Assembly (NCBI RefSeq): GCF_003202285.1
Contig: NZ_MASW01000005.1
Span: 248,001-312,000 of the forward strand
Origin: Prauserella muralis
Lineage (GTDB): Bacteria > Actinomycetota > Actinomycetes > Mycobacteriales > Pseudonocardiaceae
Direction of reading: 5' to 3'
DNA: 64,000 bases
Part shown: piece after piece, positions 8,926 to 17,842 of the stretch
Position numbering within the stretch: the stretch's first letter is position 1
How the letters are laid out: each line of letters begins with the position of its first letter
Program-made: the position numbers and the translations under genes
The notes under the pieces: generated by a model
Seen by the model: the letters and a program-made list of their open reading frames with translations, nothing else
Database searches by the model: none
What the model was told of the DNA's origin: nothing

Positions 8926-10684
8926 TCGCGATGTGACCCGATGGCTGCCCGGACTGGTGCAGTACCGCGGCTACCGGCGCGCGTGGCTGCGCGGCGACCT
9001 GCTCGCGGGGGTGACCGTGGCCGCGTATCTGGTGCCGCAGGTGATGGCCTATGCCGACGTGGCGGGGCTGCCGCCGGTGGCCGGGTTGTGGGCGGTGGTG
9101 GGACCGCTCGCCGTGTACGGGCTGATCGGCTCGTCGCGGCAGCTGTCGGTGGGCCCCGAGTCCACGACCGCGCTGATGACCGCCGTGGCCCTGGCACCAC
9201 TGGCCGCGGGTGACCCGGCGCGGTACGGGGCCCTGGCCACGCTGCTGGCGCTGCTGGTGGGTGTCCTGTGCCTGCTCGGCGCTCTCGCGCGCCTCGGTTT
9301 CCTCGCCGATCTGCTGTCCCGGCCGGTGCTGGTCGGCTACCTGACCGGCATCGCCGGGATGATGATCGTCAGCCAGCTGGGCACGGTGACCGGGGTACCG
9401 GTCAGCGGCGACGGGTTCCTGCCCGAGCTGGGCTCGTTCCTGGCCGGCGTGCATCGGGTGCACTGGCAGACGCTCGCCCTCGCGGCCGGGGTGCTGGCGC
9501 TGCTGCTGGTCCTGGCCCGGCTCGTGCCACGGAGCCCGGGCCCCCTGGTGGGCATTCTGGCCGCCACCGTGGTCGTTGCCGCCTTCTCCTTGCGGCAGGC
9601 GGGTATCGCCGTCGTCGGGGAGGTCCCGCGCGGGCTGCCGGTGCCGGGCCTGCCGGAGCTCGCGCTCGGCGACCTGGCCGAGCTGTTGCTGCCCGCTGTC
9701 GGCATCGCCATCGTCGGATTCTCGGACAACGTGCTCACCGCCCGCGCGTTCGGCAGCCGCCGCGGCGAGACGGTCAACGCCAACCAGGAGTTCGCCGCCC
9801 TCGGCGTGGCCAACGTGACGTCCGCGCTGCTGCGCGGCTTCCCGGTGAGCAGCAGCGGCAGCCGCACCGTGCTCGGCGACGCCGTGGGCAGCCGCACCCA
9901 GTTGCACGCGCTCGCCGCGCTGGCGATGGTGCTGCTGACCCTGCTGGTGGCGGGCCCGGTGCTCGCCGCGTTCCCGACGGCCGCGCTCGGCGCCATCGTG
10001 GTGTACGCGGCACTGCGGCTCGTGGATGTCGGCGAGTTCACCCGGATCGCGCGGTTCCGCCGCAGCGAGCTGCTGCTGGCACTGGCGACCACCGCCGCCG
10101 TGCTCGGGCTCGGCGTGCTGTACGGCGTGCTCGCCGCCGTCGGTCTCTCCATTCTGGACCTGCTGCGCCGCGTGGCCCGGCCCCACGACGGGATTCTCGG
10201 CTACGTGCAGGGCGTGGCGGGCATGCACGACGTGGACGACTATCCGTCCGCCCGCTGGGTGCCCGGGCTGGTGATCTACCGCTACGACGCGCCATTGTGC
10301 TTCGTCAACGCCGAGGACTTCCGGCGCAGGGCGCTGCAGTCGTTGGAGGTGCCCGGCGGCGACGTGGAGTGGCTGCTGCTCAACGTCGAGGCCATGGTGG
10401 GCGTCGACAGCACCGGCATCGAGGCCCTGCGGGCCCTGCACGCCGAGCTGCGCGAGCGTGGTGTGACGCTCGCGCTGGCCCGGGTGAAGCAGGACTTGCG
10501 GGACGACCTCTCCCGTGCGGGTCTCGTCGCCGAGATCGGCCAGGACCGGCTGTTTCTGACGCTGCCGACCGCGGTCGTGACCTACCTGCGGGAGTACGCC
10601 GCGCGACACGGCCGCCTCCCCGACGGCGTGGTGCTGCCGGAGCCGTCGACGCAGGCCGTGCGGCCTCGCGACGTCAGCGGCTGA
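8918..10684 (+). CDS. SulP-family anion transporter with STAS domain (Rv1739c-like)
   Basis: A 588-residue membrane protein. Residues about 10-400 form the SulP transporter fold with many hydrophobic helices; the family marks PQVMAYADVAGLPPVAGL and GPESTTALM are near the start, and FSDNVLTARAF...GETVNANQEF...LGVAN in the middle. The cytoplasmic C-terminus (about 440-570) is a STAS domain with VDSTGIEAL. Substrate by family is sulfate, bicarbonate or another anion. M. tuberculosis Rv1739c sits beside the Rv1733c-Rv1738 dormancy genes. The GTG at 8918 follows GAGGAGG by five bases and overlaps the cyclase gene. It ends convergently, overlapping gap by 11 bp. Confidence 0.88.
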   Translation: MRSRDVTRWLPGLVQYRGYRRAWLRGDLLAGVTVAAYLVPQVMAYADVAGLPPVAGLWAVVGPLAVYGLIGSSRQLSVGPESTTALMTAVALAPLAAGDPARYGALATLLALLVGVLCLLGALARLGFLADLLSRPVLVGYLTGIAGMMIVSQLGTVTGVPVSGDGFLPELGSFLAGVHRVHWQTLALAAGVLALLLVLARLVPRSPGPLVGILAATVVVAAFSLRQAGIAVVGEVPRGLPVPGLPELALGDLAELLLPAVGIAIVGFSDNVLTARAFGSRRGETVNANQEFAALGVANVTSALLRGFPVSSSGSRTVLGDAVGSRTQLHALAALAMVLLTLLVAGPVLAAFPTAALGAIVVYAALRLVDVGEFTRIARFRRSELLLALATTAAVLGLGVLYGVLAAVGLSILDLLRRVARPHDGILGYVQGVAGMHDVDDYPSARWVPGLVIYRYDAPLCFVNAEDFRRRALQSLEVPGGDVEWLLLNVEAMVGVDSTGIEALRALHAELRERGVTLALARVKQDLRDDLSRAGLVAEIGQDRLFLTLPTAVVTYLREYAARHGRLPDGVVLPEPSTQAVRPRDVSG

Positions 10685-11675
10685 CGAGTGCGGCGAGGTC
10701 GATCATCCGGTTGGCGTAGCCCCATTCGTTGTCGTACCAGCCGAACACCTTCACGACGTTCTCGGTGGCCTTGGTCAGCCCGGCGTCGAACACGCACGAG
10801 GCGGGGTCGCCGATGATGTCGCGGGACACGACCGGGGCGTCGGTGTAGCGCAGGACGTCCTTGAGGTATCCGGCGGCCGCGTCGGCGAACGCCCGGTTGA
10901 CCTGCCCGACGGTCACCGGCGTGTCCAGCTCCACCGTCAGGTCGGTCAGGGACCCGTCCTCCACCGGCACCCGCACGGAGATCCCGTCCAGCTTGCCGGA
11001 CAGCTCCGGCAGGACCAGCCCCACCGACCGCGCGGCACCCGTGGTGGTGGGTACCAGGTTCACCGCGGCGGAGCGTGCCCGGCGCAGGTCCTTGTGCGGC
11101 TGGTCGAGCAGGGACTGGTCGTTGGTGTAGCTGTGGATCGTGGTCATCAGGCCACGCCGCACGCCGAACGCCCGGTGCAGCACCTGCACCATCGGCGCCA
11201 CGCAGTTCGTGGTGCACGAGGCACCGGAGATCACGTCGTGGCGGGCGGGGTCGTAGTCGTCGTCGTTGACGCCCATCACGATCGTGGCGTCGACACCCTT
11301 GCCGGGTGCGGAGATGATGACCTTGTCCGCGCCGGCGGCCAGGTGTGCCGAGGCCGCCTCGCGCGTCCGGAACCGGCCGGTGGCCTCGATGACGACGTCG
11401 ACGTCCTGCTCCGCCCAGTTCAGCTGGGACGGGTCTGCCGCGTTGCTGACGTGAATGTGGTGGTTGCCGACGCTGATCACCTGGTCGTGCACGCTGACCG
11501 GGCCGGGCAGGGTGCCGTAGGTGGAGTCGTACTCCAGCAGGTACGCCAGCGTGCGTGGGTCCGCCACGTCGTTGACGGCCACCACCTCGATCGGGTTGTC
11601 GGCGCGCGCCAGGGCGCTGCGCACGATGTCGCGGCCGATCCGGCCGAATCCGTTGATGCCTACCAGTACAGTCAT
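10674..11675 (-). CDS. gap: Glyceraldehyde-3-phosphate dehydrogenase, type I
   Basis: A 333-residue GAPDH. NAD-binding start VGINGFGRIGR, an Asp at 36 consistent with NAD preference, the active-site Cys154 in SGASCTTNC, and WYDNEWGYANRM near the C-terminus are all present. It converts glyceraldehyde 3-phosphate to 1,3-bisphosphoglycerate in glycolysis. It is not beside pgk or tpi as housekeeping gap normally is in actinomycetes, so this is likely a second, condition-specific copy. It is divergent from the CtpF-like ATPase with a DosR-like inverted motif between them (11712-11725). Confidence 0.93.
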   Translation of the reverse strand: MTVLVGINGFGRIGRDIVRSALARADNPIEVVAVNDVADPRTLAYLLEYDSTYGTLPGPVSVHDQVISVGNHHIHVSNAADPSQLNWAEQDVDVVIEATGRFRTREAASAHLAAGADKVIISAPGKGVDATIVMGVNDDDYDPARHDVISGASCTTNCVAPMVQVLHRAFGVRRGLMTTIHSYTNDQSLLDQPHKDLRRARSAAVNLVPTTTGAARSVGLVLPELSGKLDGISVRVPVEDGSLTDLTVELDTPVTVGQVNRAFADAAAGYLKDVLRYTDAPVVSRDIIGDPASCVFDAGLTKATENVVKVFGWYDNEWGYANRMIDLAALVSR

Positions 11676-11711
11676 GCCGCGATGCTGCGCGTGTGCTCCC
11701 GCGCCGGGACA

Positions 11712-11725
11712 GGGCCGAAGTGCCC
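11712..11725. promoter_or_regulatory. DosR-like inverted motif between gap and ctpF
   Basis: GGGCCGAAGTGCCC has GGGC/GCCC arms and matches 9 of 14 core positions. It is 37 bp before the gap start and 60 bp before the ctpF start. Weaker in the centre than boxes 2, 3 and 8. Confidence 0.4.
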
Positions 11726-11784
11726 CAGGGGCGGTGACCAACGATCACTGGCCGCAGTGCGGGTTCCCGGGTGGACTGGAGAAC

Positions 11785-14472
11785 GTGCCTACCACCGAGC
11801 GAACAGAGCAGGTCAGCTCGCACCACGACCTTCCGGTGCACGAGGTGGTGCTGCTGCTGGAAACCGATCCGGCAGCCGGGTTGAGCGAGCCGCAGGCGCG
11901 GGACCGCAGGAGCAGGTTCGGCCCCAACACCCTGCCGCAGACACGCAGCGCGGGCCCGCTGCTGCGCCTGCTCCGGCAGCTGCACCACCCGCTGATCTAC
12001 GTCCTGCTGGTGTCCGGCGTAGTGACCCTCGTGCTCGGCGAGCGGGTCGACTCCACGGTGATCTTCGGGGTCGTGGTCGTCAACATGATCGTCGGGTTCG
12101 TGCAGGAGTCCCGTGCCGAGGCAGCGCTCGACGCGTTGCGCGCCATGGTGCGCACGGAGGCGAAGGTCATCCGCGACGGCACACAGCGCACCGTGCCTTC
12201 GGCGGATCTCGTGCCCGGCGACCTGGTGGTGGTCGAGGCGGGCGACCGGGTTCCCGCCGATCTGCGGCTGGTGCGGCCCGCCGAGCTCGCCGTCGACGAG
12301 TCCGCGCTCACCGGCGAGTCGCTGCCGGTGACCAAGGACGAGGCGGTCCTGCCCCCGGCCACCGCGGTGGCCGATCGGCACAACATGCTGCACTCGGGCA
12401 CGCTCGTCACCAGCGGCACCGGGGTCGGCATCGCGGTGGCCACCGGTGCGGAGACCGAGCTGGGGGAGATCCACCGGCTCGTGGGCAGCGCCGACTCCCT
12501 CGAGACGCCGCTGACGCGCAAACTGGCCTGGTTCAGCAAGGTGCTCACGGTGGTGATCCTCGCGCTCGCGGCCGTCTCGTTCGGCGTCGGCGTGGCCAGG
12601 GGTGAGAGCCCCGTGGAGATGTTCACGGCGGCGGTGGCGCTCGCGGTGGGTGCCATCCCCGAGGGACTGCCCGCCGCCATCACGATCACGCTGGCCATCG
12701 GAGTCGCCAGGATGGCCCGCCGCCAGGCGGTGATCCGCAGGCTGCCCGCCGTGGAGACGCTCGGTGGCACCACGGTGATCTGCACCGACAAGACGGGCAC
12801 GCTGACGGAGAACCAGATGACCGTGTGTGCCGTGTGGACTCCGGGTGGGTCGTACGAGGTGAGCGGCGCGGGCTACGCCGCGGACGGCGCCGTCCTGAGC
12901 GAGGAGGGGACGGTGATGACCGCGGAGGCGGCACCCGCTCCGCTGCGCTCCACGCTGCTCGCGGGCGCCGCCTGCAACGACGCCGCGCTGACCAGCCGGG
13001 ACGGGCGCGTCGAGGTGGTCGGCGACCCGACCGAGGGAGCGATGCTGGTGCTGGCGCGCAAGGCCGCGCTGGCCGGTGTTCCGGCGCGGGTGGCGACCAT
13101 CCCGTTCAGTTCCGAGCGCCAGTACATGGCGACGTTGCACGAGGACACCGGTAGCTACGTCGTGTTCGCCAAGGGCGCGGTGGAGCGGATTCTCGGGTTG
13201 TGCACGGCGCAGCTCGGGCCGGACGGCGTCACCCGGCCGCTGGATGCCGCCGCGGTGCAGCGGGAGGCCGAGACCCTGGCCGCGCAGGGCTTGCGCGTCC
13301 TCGCGACGGCCATGACCCGGGTCGGCGACTGCGGGGCCTTCACCGAGGACGCTCTGCGCGGGACTCTGGTGTTCACCGGCCTGCAGGCGATGCTGGACCC
13401 GCCGAGGCCGGCCGCGGCCGCGGCCGTCCGATCGTGCCGCGACGCGGGGATCGCCGTGAAGATGATCACCGGTGACCACGCCGCCACGGCCACGGCCATC
13501 GCCCGCAGGCTCGGCCTGCTCGACGTCGGCGGCGGGGTGTTGACCGGCGCCGAGCTCGCCGCACTCCGCGACGAGGAGTTCCCGGCGGCCATCGAGCGGA
13601 CGGCGGTGTTCGCCCGCGTGTCGCCGGAACAGAAGCTGCGGCTCGTGGAGGCACTGCAGGCTCGCGGCGATGTGGTCGCGATGACTGGTGACGGCGTCAA
13701 CGACGCACCCGCGCTGCGCCAGGCCGACATCGGTGTCGCCATGGGCAAGAGCGGCACCGAGGTCGCCAAGGAAGCCGGTGACATGGTGCTGACCGACGAC
13801 GACTTCGCCACGATCGAGGCCGCCGTCGAGGAGGGCCGGGGCGTTTTCGACAACCTCACGAAGTTCATCGTGTGGACGCTGCCCACGAACATGGCCGAGG
13901 GGCTGGTGATCCTCGCCGCGATCCTGGTGGGCTCGGCGCTGCCGATCCTGCCCACGCAGATTCTCTGGATCAACATGACCACCGCCGTCGCGCTCGGCCT
14001 GATGCTCGCGTTCGAGCCGAAGGAGCGCGGGATCATGCTGCGAGCCCCGCGCGACCCGCACCGGGCGCTGCTGACCCGCGGGCTGATGCTGCGCATCGGG
14101 CTCGTCTCGGCGCTGCTCGTGGGCGGTTCCTGGTGGATGTTCCAGTGGGAGCTCGGGGCCGGTGCCAGCCTGGAGCAGGCGCGGACGGCGGCGTTGAACC
14201 TGTTCGTGATGGTCGAGCTGTTCTACCTGTTCAGCTGCCGCTCGCTGACGCGCTCGATGTGGCGGATCGGCCTGTTCAGCAATCGCTGGATCCTCGGGGG
14301 TGTCACGTTCCAGATCCTCGGGCAGCTCGCGATCACGTATGTGCCCGTGATGCAGCGCCTGTTCGAGACCGCGCCGATCGGTACCGACACGTGGCTGCGC
14401 GTGCTCGGGGTGGCGTTGTTGGCCTCGCTGGTCGTGGCGATCGACAAGCGCCTGCGCCGCGAGATTCTGTGA
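11785..14472 (+). CDS. ctpF: CtpF-like P-type cation-transporting ATPase
   Basis: An 895-residue P2-type ATPase. N-terminal cation-ATPase domain (about 10-70), actuator domain with TGES at 176, PEGLPA in the fourth helix, the phosphorylated aspartate D335 in DKTGTLT, nucleotide-binding domain, the hinge GDGVNDAP at 635, and six C-terminal helices. PEGLP and the overall plan place it with CtpF (Rv1997, 905 residues), a DosR-regulon ATPase reported to export calcium or alkali cations at the plasma membrane. The GTG at 11785 follows a GGAG site. Regulation by the inverted motif at 11712 is inferred. Confidence 0.87.
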   Translation: MPTTERTEQVSSHHDLPVHEVVLLLETDPAAGLSEPQARDRRSRFGPNTLPQTRSAGPLLRLLRQLHHPLIYVLLVSGVVTLVLGERVDSTVIFGVVVVNMIVGFVQESRAEAALDALRAMVRTEAKVIRDGTQRTVPSADLVPGDLVVVEAGDRVPADLRLVRPAELAVDESALTGESLPVTKDEAVLPPATAVADRHNMLHSGTLVTSGTGVGIAVATGAETELGEIHRLVGSADSLETPLTRKLAWFSKVLTVVILALAAVSFGVGVARGESPVEMFTAAVALAVGAIPEGLPAAITITLAIGVARMARRQAVIRRLPAVETLGGTTVICTDKTGTLTENQMTVCAVWTPGGSYEVSGAGYAADGAVLSEEGTVMTAEAAPAPLRSTLLAGAACNDAALTSRDGRVEVVGDPTEGAMLVLARKAALAGVPARVATIPFSSERQYMATLHEDTGSYVVFAKGAVERILGLCTAQLGPDGVTRPLDAAAVQREAETLAAQGLRVLATAMTRVGDCGAFTEDALRGTLVFTGLQAMLDPPRPAAAAAVRSCRDAGIAVKMITGDHAATATAIARRLGLLDVGGGVLTGAELAALRDEEFPAAIERTAVFARVSPEQKLRLVEALQARGDVVAMTGDGVNDAPALRQADIGVAMGKSGTEVAKEAGDMVLTDDDFATIEAAVEEGRGVFDNLTKFIVWTLPTNMAEGLVILAAILVGSALPILPTQILWINMTTAVALGLMLAFEPKERGIMLRAPRDPHRALLTRGLMLRIGLVSALLVGGSWWMFQWELGAGASLEQARTAALNLFVMVELFYLFSCRSLTRSMWRIGLFSNRWILGGVTFQILGQLAITYVPVMQRLFETAPIGTDTWLRVLGVALLASLVVAIDKRLRREIL

Positions 14473-14599
14473 GGTGCCCTCGCGCCGACGGCAGGTCGTC
14501 ATGGGGCGGCCTCGGTCCTCCGGACTGCGTTGCCGCGGAGTGTCCCGGTGTCGCGCCAGGGTGAGGGTGGGGGCCGGGGGCGGTGCTGCCACGCCTCGA

Positions 14600-15156
14600 C
14601 GATGCCGTGGGTCGTGTTGCGCAGGGGTCTTCGTCCGGGGTCCAAGCGTGCAGGGGGCAGGCCGCTGTTCGCGGGTGCGCCAGTCCGGGTGGCCCTCGGT
14701 ATCGGCCGGGCGGGGTGTCGCGAGCGGCCCGAACAGCCCCTCCAGGGTGGTGGCGGTCTCCGGGTCGAGGAAGCCGGAGAAGACCATCTCCCCGCGGCGG
14801 TTGCGGCGGTAGCGAAACGCCCGCTGCGGCTCCGGCGGGTCGGCCGGCGGCCGATCGTCGGTCTGCCAGCAGGCGATCAGCCTCCGCCCCGCGGCCCGCA
14901 CCGCCTCCGGCCGCGCCTGCACCGCCAGCTCCAGCAGAATCCGCTCCGCCTCGACCCGCTCCTGGTGCGACAGGGATTCCGGGCAGCGGGTGAACACCCG
15001 CCCGATCTCCCGCACCTGCTCCACCCCGACCCGCCCGACCGCCAGCGCCACCTCCTGCCCGACCAGGGCCGCGGCCAGCTCCCCGTCGGACACACGCCAC
15101 CCCTCAACCGAGGCGGCGCTGGCGCTGGTGGTGATGGCAGTCGATGTCTGGGACAC
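14600..15156 (-). pseudogene. DUF222/13E12-family HNH protein remnant
   Basis: From a GTG at 15154-15156 the minus strand encodes about 150 residues typical of the DUF222 part of 13E12-repeat HNH proteins (VEQVREIGRVFTRCPESLSH, FRYRRNRRGEMVFSGFLDPE, HPDWRTREQR). After this, at about 14650, the frame runs into proline/arginine-rich residues with no DUF222 continuation and no HNH motif. The C-terminal half, usually about 250 residues more, is therefore missing or scrambled. A LexA-type SOS box stands 22 bp upstream. The 127-bp stretch 14473-14599 holds nothing I recognise. Boundaries are approximate. Confidence 0.6.
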
Positions 15157-15177
15157 CTCACCATGGTAGCGCGATAC

Positions 15178-15193
15178 TCGAACATATGTTCGT
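15178..15193. promoter_or_regulatory. LexA (SOS) box before the 13E12 remnant
   Basis: TCGAACATATGTTCGT fits the actinobacterial/Bacillus-type LexA consensus TCGAACNNNNGTTCGA with one mismatch. It continues into TACACGATCGAGT, which is repeated exactly beside the second SOS box at 41762. In M. tuberculosis several 13E12 genes are LexA-regulated. Confidence 0.75.
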
Positions 15194-15255
15194 ACACGAT
15201 CGAGTGGTGCTGCGGTCAGCGCCGGCCTTGCGTGACAGTGCCGCGGCGAGGCGAT

Positions 15256-15726
15256 CTACAGCGCTGCCAGCTCGAAGGTCGCCGAGGGGGTGTCGCGGCC
15301 ACAGGTCCGGGCCATGTGCCACGCCAGGTGTCCCACACCGCCGCGTGCGGCGGGCAGGCGTGTCCTTCCGATCGCCAGGTAGCCCTCCGGTGCCGAGCTC
15401 ACGGCGCTCGGCGCGGCGGCGAGCACCGCGATGCCGAACGCCAGCACGTCGGCGCGCAGGTCGTCGTCGAGGTCGTCGGCCAGGCCGAGCAGCCCGCTCC
15501 CCGAGGTCGCGCCCACGGTGCCAGCGAGCCCAGGGCAGGCGTCGGCAGGCACGTCGAACACCTGGATGCCCGCCTGCAGGGCCACCGCGCACAGCCGCGC
15601 GGCGGGAGTCGTCAGCAGCGGATCGTCCAGCGGACTGTCCCCGCCCGCGCCGGTGACTCCGGGCCGCATGCCGATACCGCACACCGGGCAGGGCCTGAGT
15701 CCGGCTGTCTTCTGTCGTTCGTTCAT
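15256..15726 (-). CDS. Hypothetical protein, 156 residues
   Basis: I do not recognise this protein. It begins MNERQKTAGLRPCPVCGIGM, with a CPVCG knuckle that could hold zinc or an iron-sulfur centre if paired with a further cysteine (Cys46, Cys64 and Cys142 are scattered, not a second CxxC). The middle is alanine-rich and mostly neutral; GLAGTVGATSGSGLLGLADDL and HLAWHMARTCG are the most distinctive stretches. No signal peptide or membrane helix. AGGGAGC lies before the ATG. It is 22 bp downstream of an Acg-type nitroreductase and in the same direction, so probably in one operon and a candidate dormancy protein. Confidence 0.55.
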   Translation of the reverse strand: MNERQKTAGLRPCPVCGIGMRPGVTGAGGDSPLDDPLLTTPAARLCAVALQAGIQVFDVPADACPGLAGTVGATSGSGLLGLADDLDDDLRADVLAFGIAVLAAAPSAVSSAPEGYLAIGRTRLPAARGGVGHLAWHMARTCGRDTPSATFELAAL

Positions 15727-15748
15727 CGCGAGCTCCCTGACTCCGCGT

Positions 15749-16741
15749 TCAGTCGGCGAGACCGTGCACGACGTCGGCCAACGGCCGGCGAGGCGTCGCC
15801 GGCAGGGGGTCGGCGTTCACGGCTGCCCAGCCGACCCGCACGATCATCTGCGGGTAGCTGCCGTCACCGAGCACCTCGGTGCGGACAAGCTCCCGGGTAC
15901 CCACCAACTCCAGGGGTTCAGTCAGCGGACAGCAGGCCAATCCGAGCTGGGTGGCCGTGAGGAGCACGTCGCTGGTCGCCTCACCCGCGCGCAGCTGTGA
16001 CATGCGGTCGTCGGAGGCCGTGCCCAGCACCAGCAGCACGGAGACGTCCTCCTCGGACAGGGAGCCCTCCGGCTGTGCCAGCCTCGGGTCACTGAAGCGC
16101 CGGGTCGCGGGCTCGTCCAGCAGCCTGGTGGGCGCGGTCGCACTGCGAGCGGGCACGCCCTCGGGCGAATCGTGCCTGCCGCTCCAGACGGCGAGTTCCA
16201 TGAGGTACGACGAGTCGGCCTCGTGGGTCCGTGCCGCGGTGGAGATCGCCTCCAGCAGCCGGTATCGGGCCTGCGGCTCGGTGATGGCCTCCAGCACGGC
16301 GCCTTCGGCCGCGGCACGCTCGGCCAGCCGGCTGATCCGCGACGTGGGCACGTGCCACGAGCTGTAGCGGCGCCGGTCGGTCCTGCGGCGGGGGATCGCC
16401 GCGGCCGCGGCGACGTCCTCCGCGGCGGTCTCGCGCCGGGACAGCTCCACCGCCGCGAGATGATCCGGCTCGGCGGGGTTGGGCAGCCGGTGCACCCGGC
16501 ACGACCAGCCGAGGGCGGCCAGCCCGACGCGCAGGTGATGCAGCGCCGCGCCACAGCTGAGCAGCAGATCGCGGCCCTCGGGGTCCGTCTGCGGCAGCTG
16601 CCTGCTGCGGTCGGCGTCGAGGTGGATCGTGCGGTCGCCGACCCGCCACAGCCACGGCTGCGAGTTGTGCACCGACGGTGCGCGAGTGGCCAGCGCCAGC
16701 GCGGCCCGGATCGTCGGCTCGTCGGGAAGTCCTCGTGTCAT
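15749..16741 (-). CDS. Acg-type FMN nitroreductase-like protein (Rv2032/Rv3131 family)
   Basis: A 330-residue protein of the actinobacterial Acg family. APSVHNSQPW at about 21-30 is the family FMN-binding mark; RRTDRRRYS in the middle and GLACCPLTEPLE...VGWA near the end are also typical. Acg proteins are tandem-half nitroreductase folds that bind FMN but, in M. tuberculosis Acg, lack demonstrated nitroreductase activity and may hoard flavin. Several are in the DosR regulon. The ATG at 16741 is used; a GTG three codons upstream (16750) is equally possible, and neither has a strong ribosome site. Divergent from a USP gene with a DosR-like box between. Confidence 0.85.
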   Translation of the reverse strand: MTRGLPDEPTIRAALALATRAPSVHNSQPWLWRVGDRTIHLDADRSRQLPQTDPEGRDLLLSCGAALHHLRVGLAALGWSCRVHRLPNPAEPDHLAAVELSRRETAAEDVAAAAAIPRRRTDRRRYSSWHVPTSRISRLAERAAAEGAVLEAITEPQARYRLLEAISTAARTHEADSSYLMELAVWSGRHDSPEGVPARSATAPTRLLDEPATRRFSDPRLAQPEGSLSEEDVSVLLVLGTASDDRMSQLRAGEATSDVLLTATQLGLACCPLTEPLELVGTRELVRTEVLGDGSYPQMIVRVGWAAVNADPLPATPRRPLADVVHGLAD

Positions 16742-16801
16742 GCCAGTCACGATGCGCCGCGCGCGGTCCCGCGGATAAGGGCTGTAGGTACCCGGGCGGG
16801 A

Positions 16802-16815
16802 AGGACTTCCGGCCC
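16802..16815. promoter_or_regulatory. DosR-like box 5
   Basis: AGGACTTCCGGCCC matches 10 of 14 core positions; it is 63 bp before the USP start at 16878 and 61 bp before the divergent nitroreductase. A second GGG-N9-CCC motif at 16779-16793 may be a partner site. Confidence 0.5.
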
Positions 16816-16877
16816 ACGCGCGAGAGGGCCCGGCGCGGCCACCATGGAGTCAGTGATCGGGACAGGAGGACGACGAC

Positions 16878-17780
16878 ATGACCGCGACCGGTAACGCCCC
16901 GATTCTCGTCGGCGTGGACGGCTCCCTCTCGGCGCTGCACGCCACGGAGTGGGCGGCGCGGGCCGCGGCACTCCGGCACGCGCCGCTCACCCTGGTGGCG
17001 ACGATGGCGACCCCGGCTCCGTACGGCGCCGGAGTCGGCCTTCCGCCGACCTACTTCGACGACCTGGAGCAGGAGGGCAGGCGCCGCCTCGGCGAGGCCG
17101 CCGACGCGGCCAAGCACGCCGCGGGTGAGGCCGCCGGCCTCGTCATCCACACCGAGTACCACCTGGGCAACCCCGTTCCCGTGCTGCGGGATCGCGCCAA
17201 GGCGGCTCGGATGCTCGTGCTGGGTACGCGCGGCCTCGGCGAGTTCACCGGCACCTTCGTCGGCTCCACCGCCGTGTCGCTCGTGTCGCACGGGTCCTGT
17301 CCCGTCGTCGTGGTGCGCGGCAGCGGACCCGACGCCCGGCCACCCGCCGACGGCCCGGTGGTGGTCGGTGTCGACGGCTCGCCCGCGAGCGAGGGGGCCG
17401 TCGCGGCCGCGTTCGAGGAAGCCGCTCTGCGGGGCGCCCGGCTCGTCGCGGTGCACGCCTGGAGTGACGCCGCCGTGTCCAGCATGTTCGGCGTGCCGGA
17501 GGTCCCCTGGGACGAGATCGAGACCAGCGAGCGTGTCGTGCTGGCCGAGCGCCTCGCCGGATGGCAGGAGCGCTACCCCGAGGTGGACGTCGAGCGCGTC
17601 GTCACACAGGACCGCCCGGTGCGCAGCCTGCTGCACCACGCCGCACAGGCACAGCTGCTGGTCGTCGGCAGCCGGGGCCGCGGCGGGTTCAGCGGCATGC
17701 TGCTCGGCTCCACGAGCAACGCGCTCGTCTACACGGCTCCCTGCCCGCTGCTCGTCATGCGCGGGCGCAGGGACGGATGA
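16878..17780 (+). CDS. Tandem universal stress protein
   Basis: A 300-residue protein of two USP domains (about 6-150 and 160-295). Both ATP loops are intact: GTRGLGEFTGTFVGSTA and GSRGRGGFSGMLLGSTS. The first domain has a proline-rich insertion (about 50-60) where Rv2005c-type proteins also vary. ATG is preceded by GGAGGACGA. It heads a likely operon of USP-USP-CBS (16878-19374). The DosR-like box at 16802 suggests low-oxygen control. Confidence 0.92.
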   Translation: MTATGNAPILVGVDGSLSALHATEWAARAAALRHAPLTLVATMATPAPYGAGVGLPPTYFDDLEQEGRRRLGEAADAAKHAAGEAAGLVIHTEYHLGNPVPVLRDRAKAARMLVLGTRGLGEFTGTFVGSTAVSLVSHGSCPVVVVRGSGPDARPPADGPVVVGVDGSPASEGAVAAAFEEAALRGARLVAVHAWSDAAVSSMFGVPEVPWDEIETSERVVLAERLAGWQERYPEVDVERVVTQDRPVRSLLHHAAQAQLLVVGSRGRGGFSGMLLGSTSNALVYTAPCPLLVMRGRRDG

Positions 17781-17842
17781 CCCGGCGTTTGCCCGGTCCC
17801 GAACACGGGAAAAACCCACAGGAAGGCAAAGGAGACAAGGAC

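Noticed and set aside
10582-15156. A continuous minus-strand reading frame of about 1500 codons
   Set aside because: It runs antisense across ctpF and through gap in another frame; composition is His/Arg/Gln-rich without domains. Only its first part matches a real (decayed) DUF222 gene.
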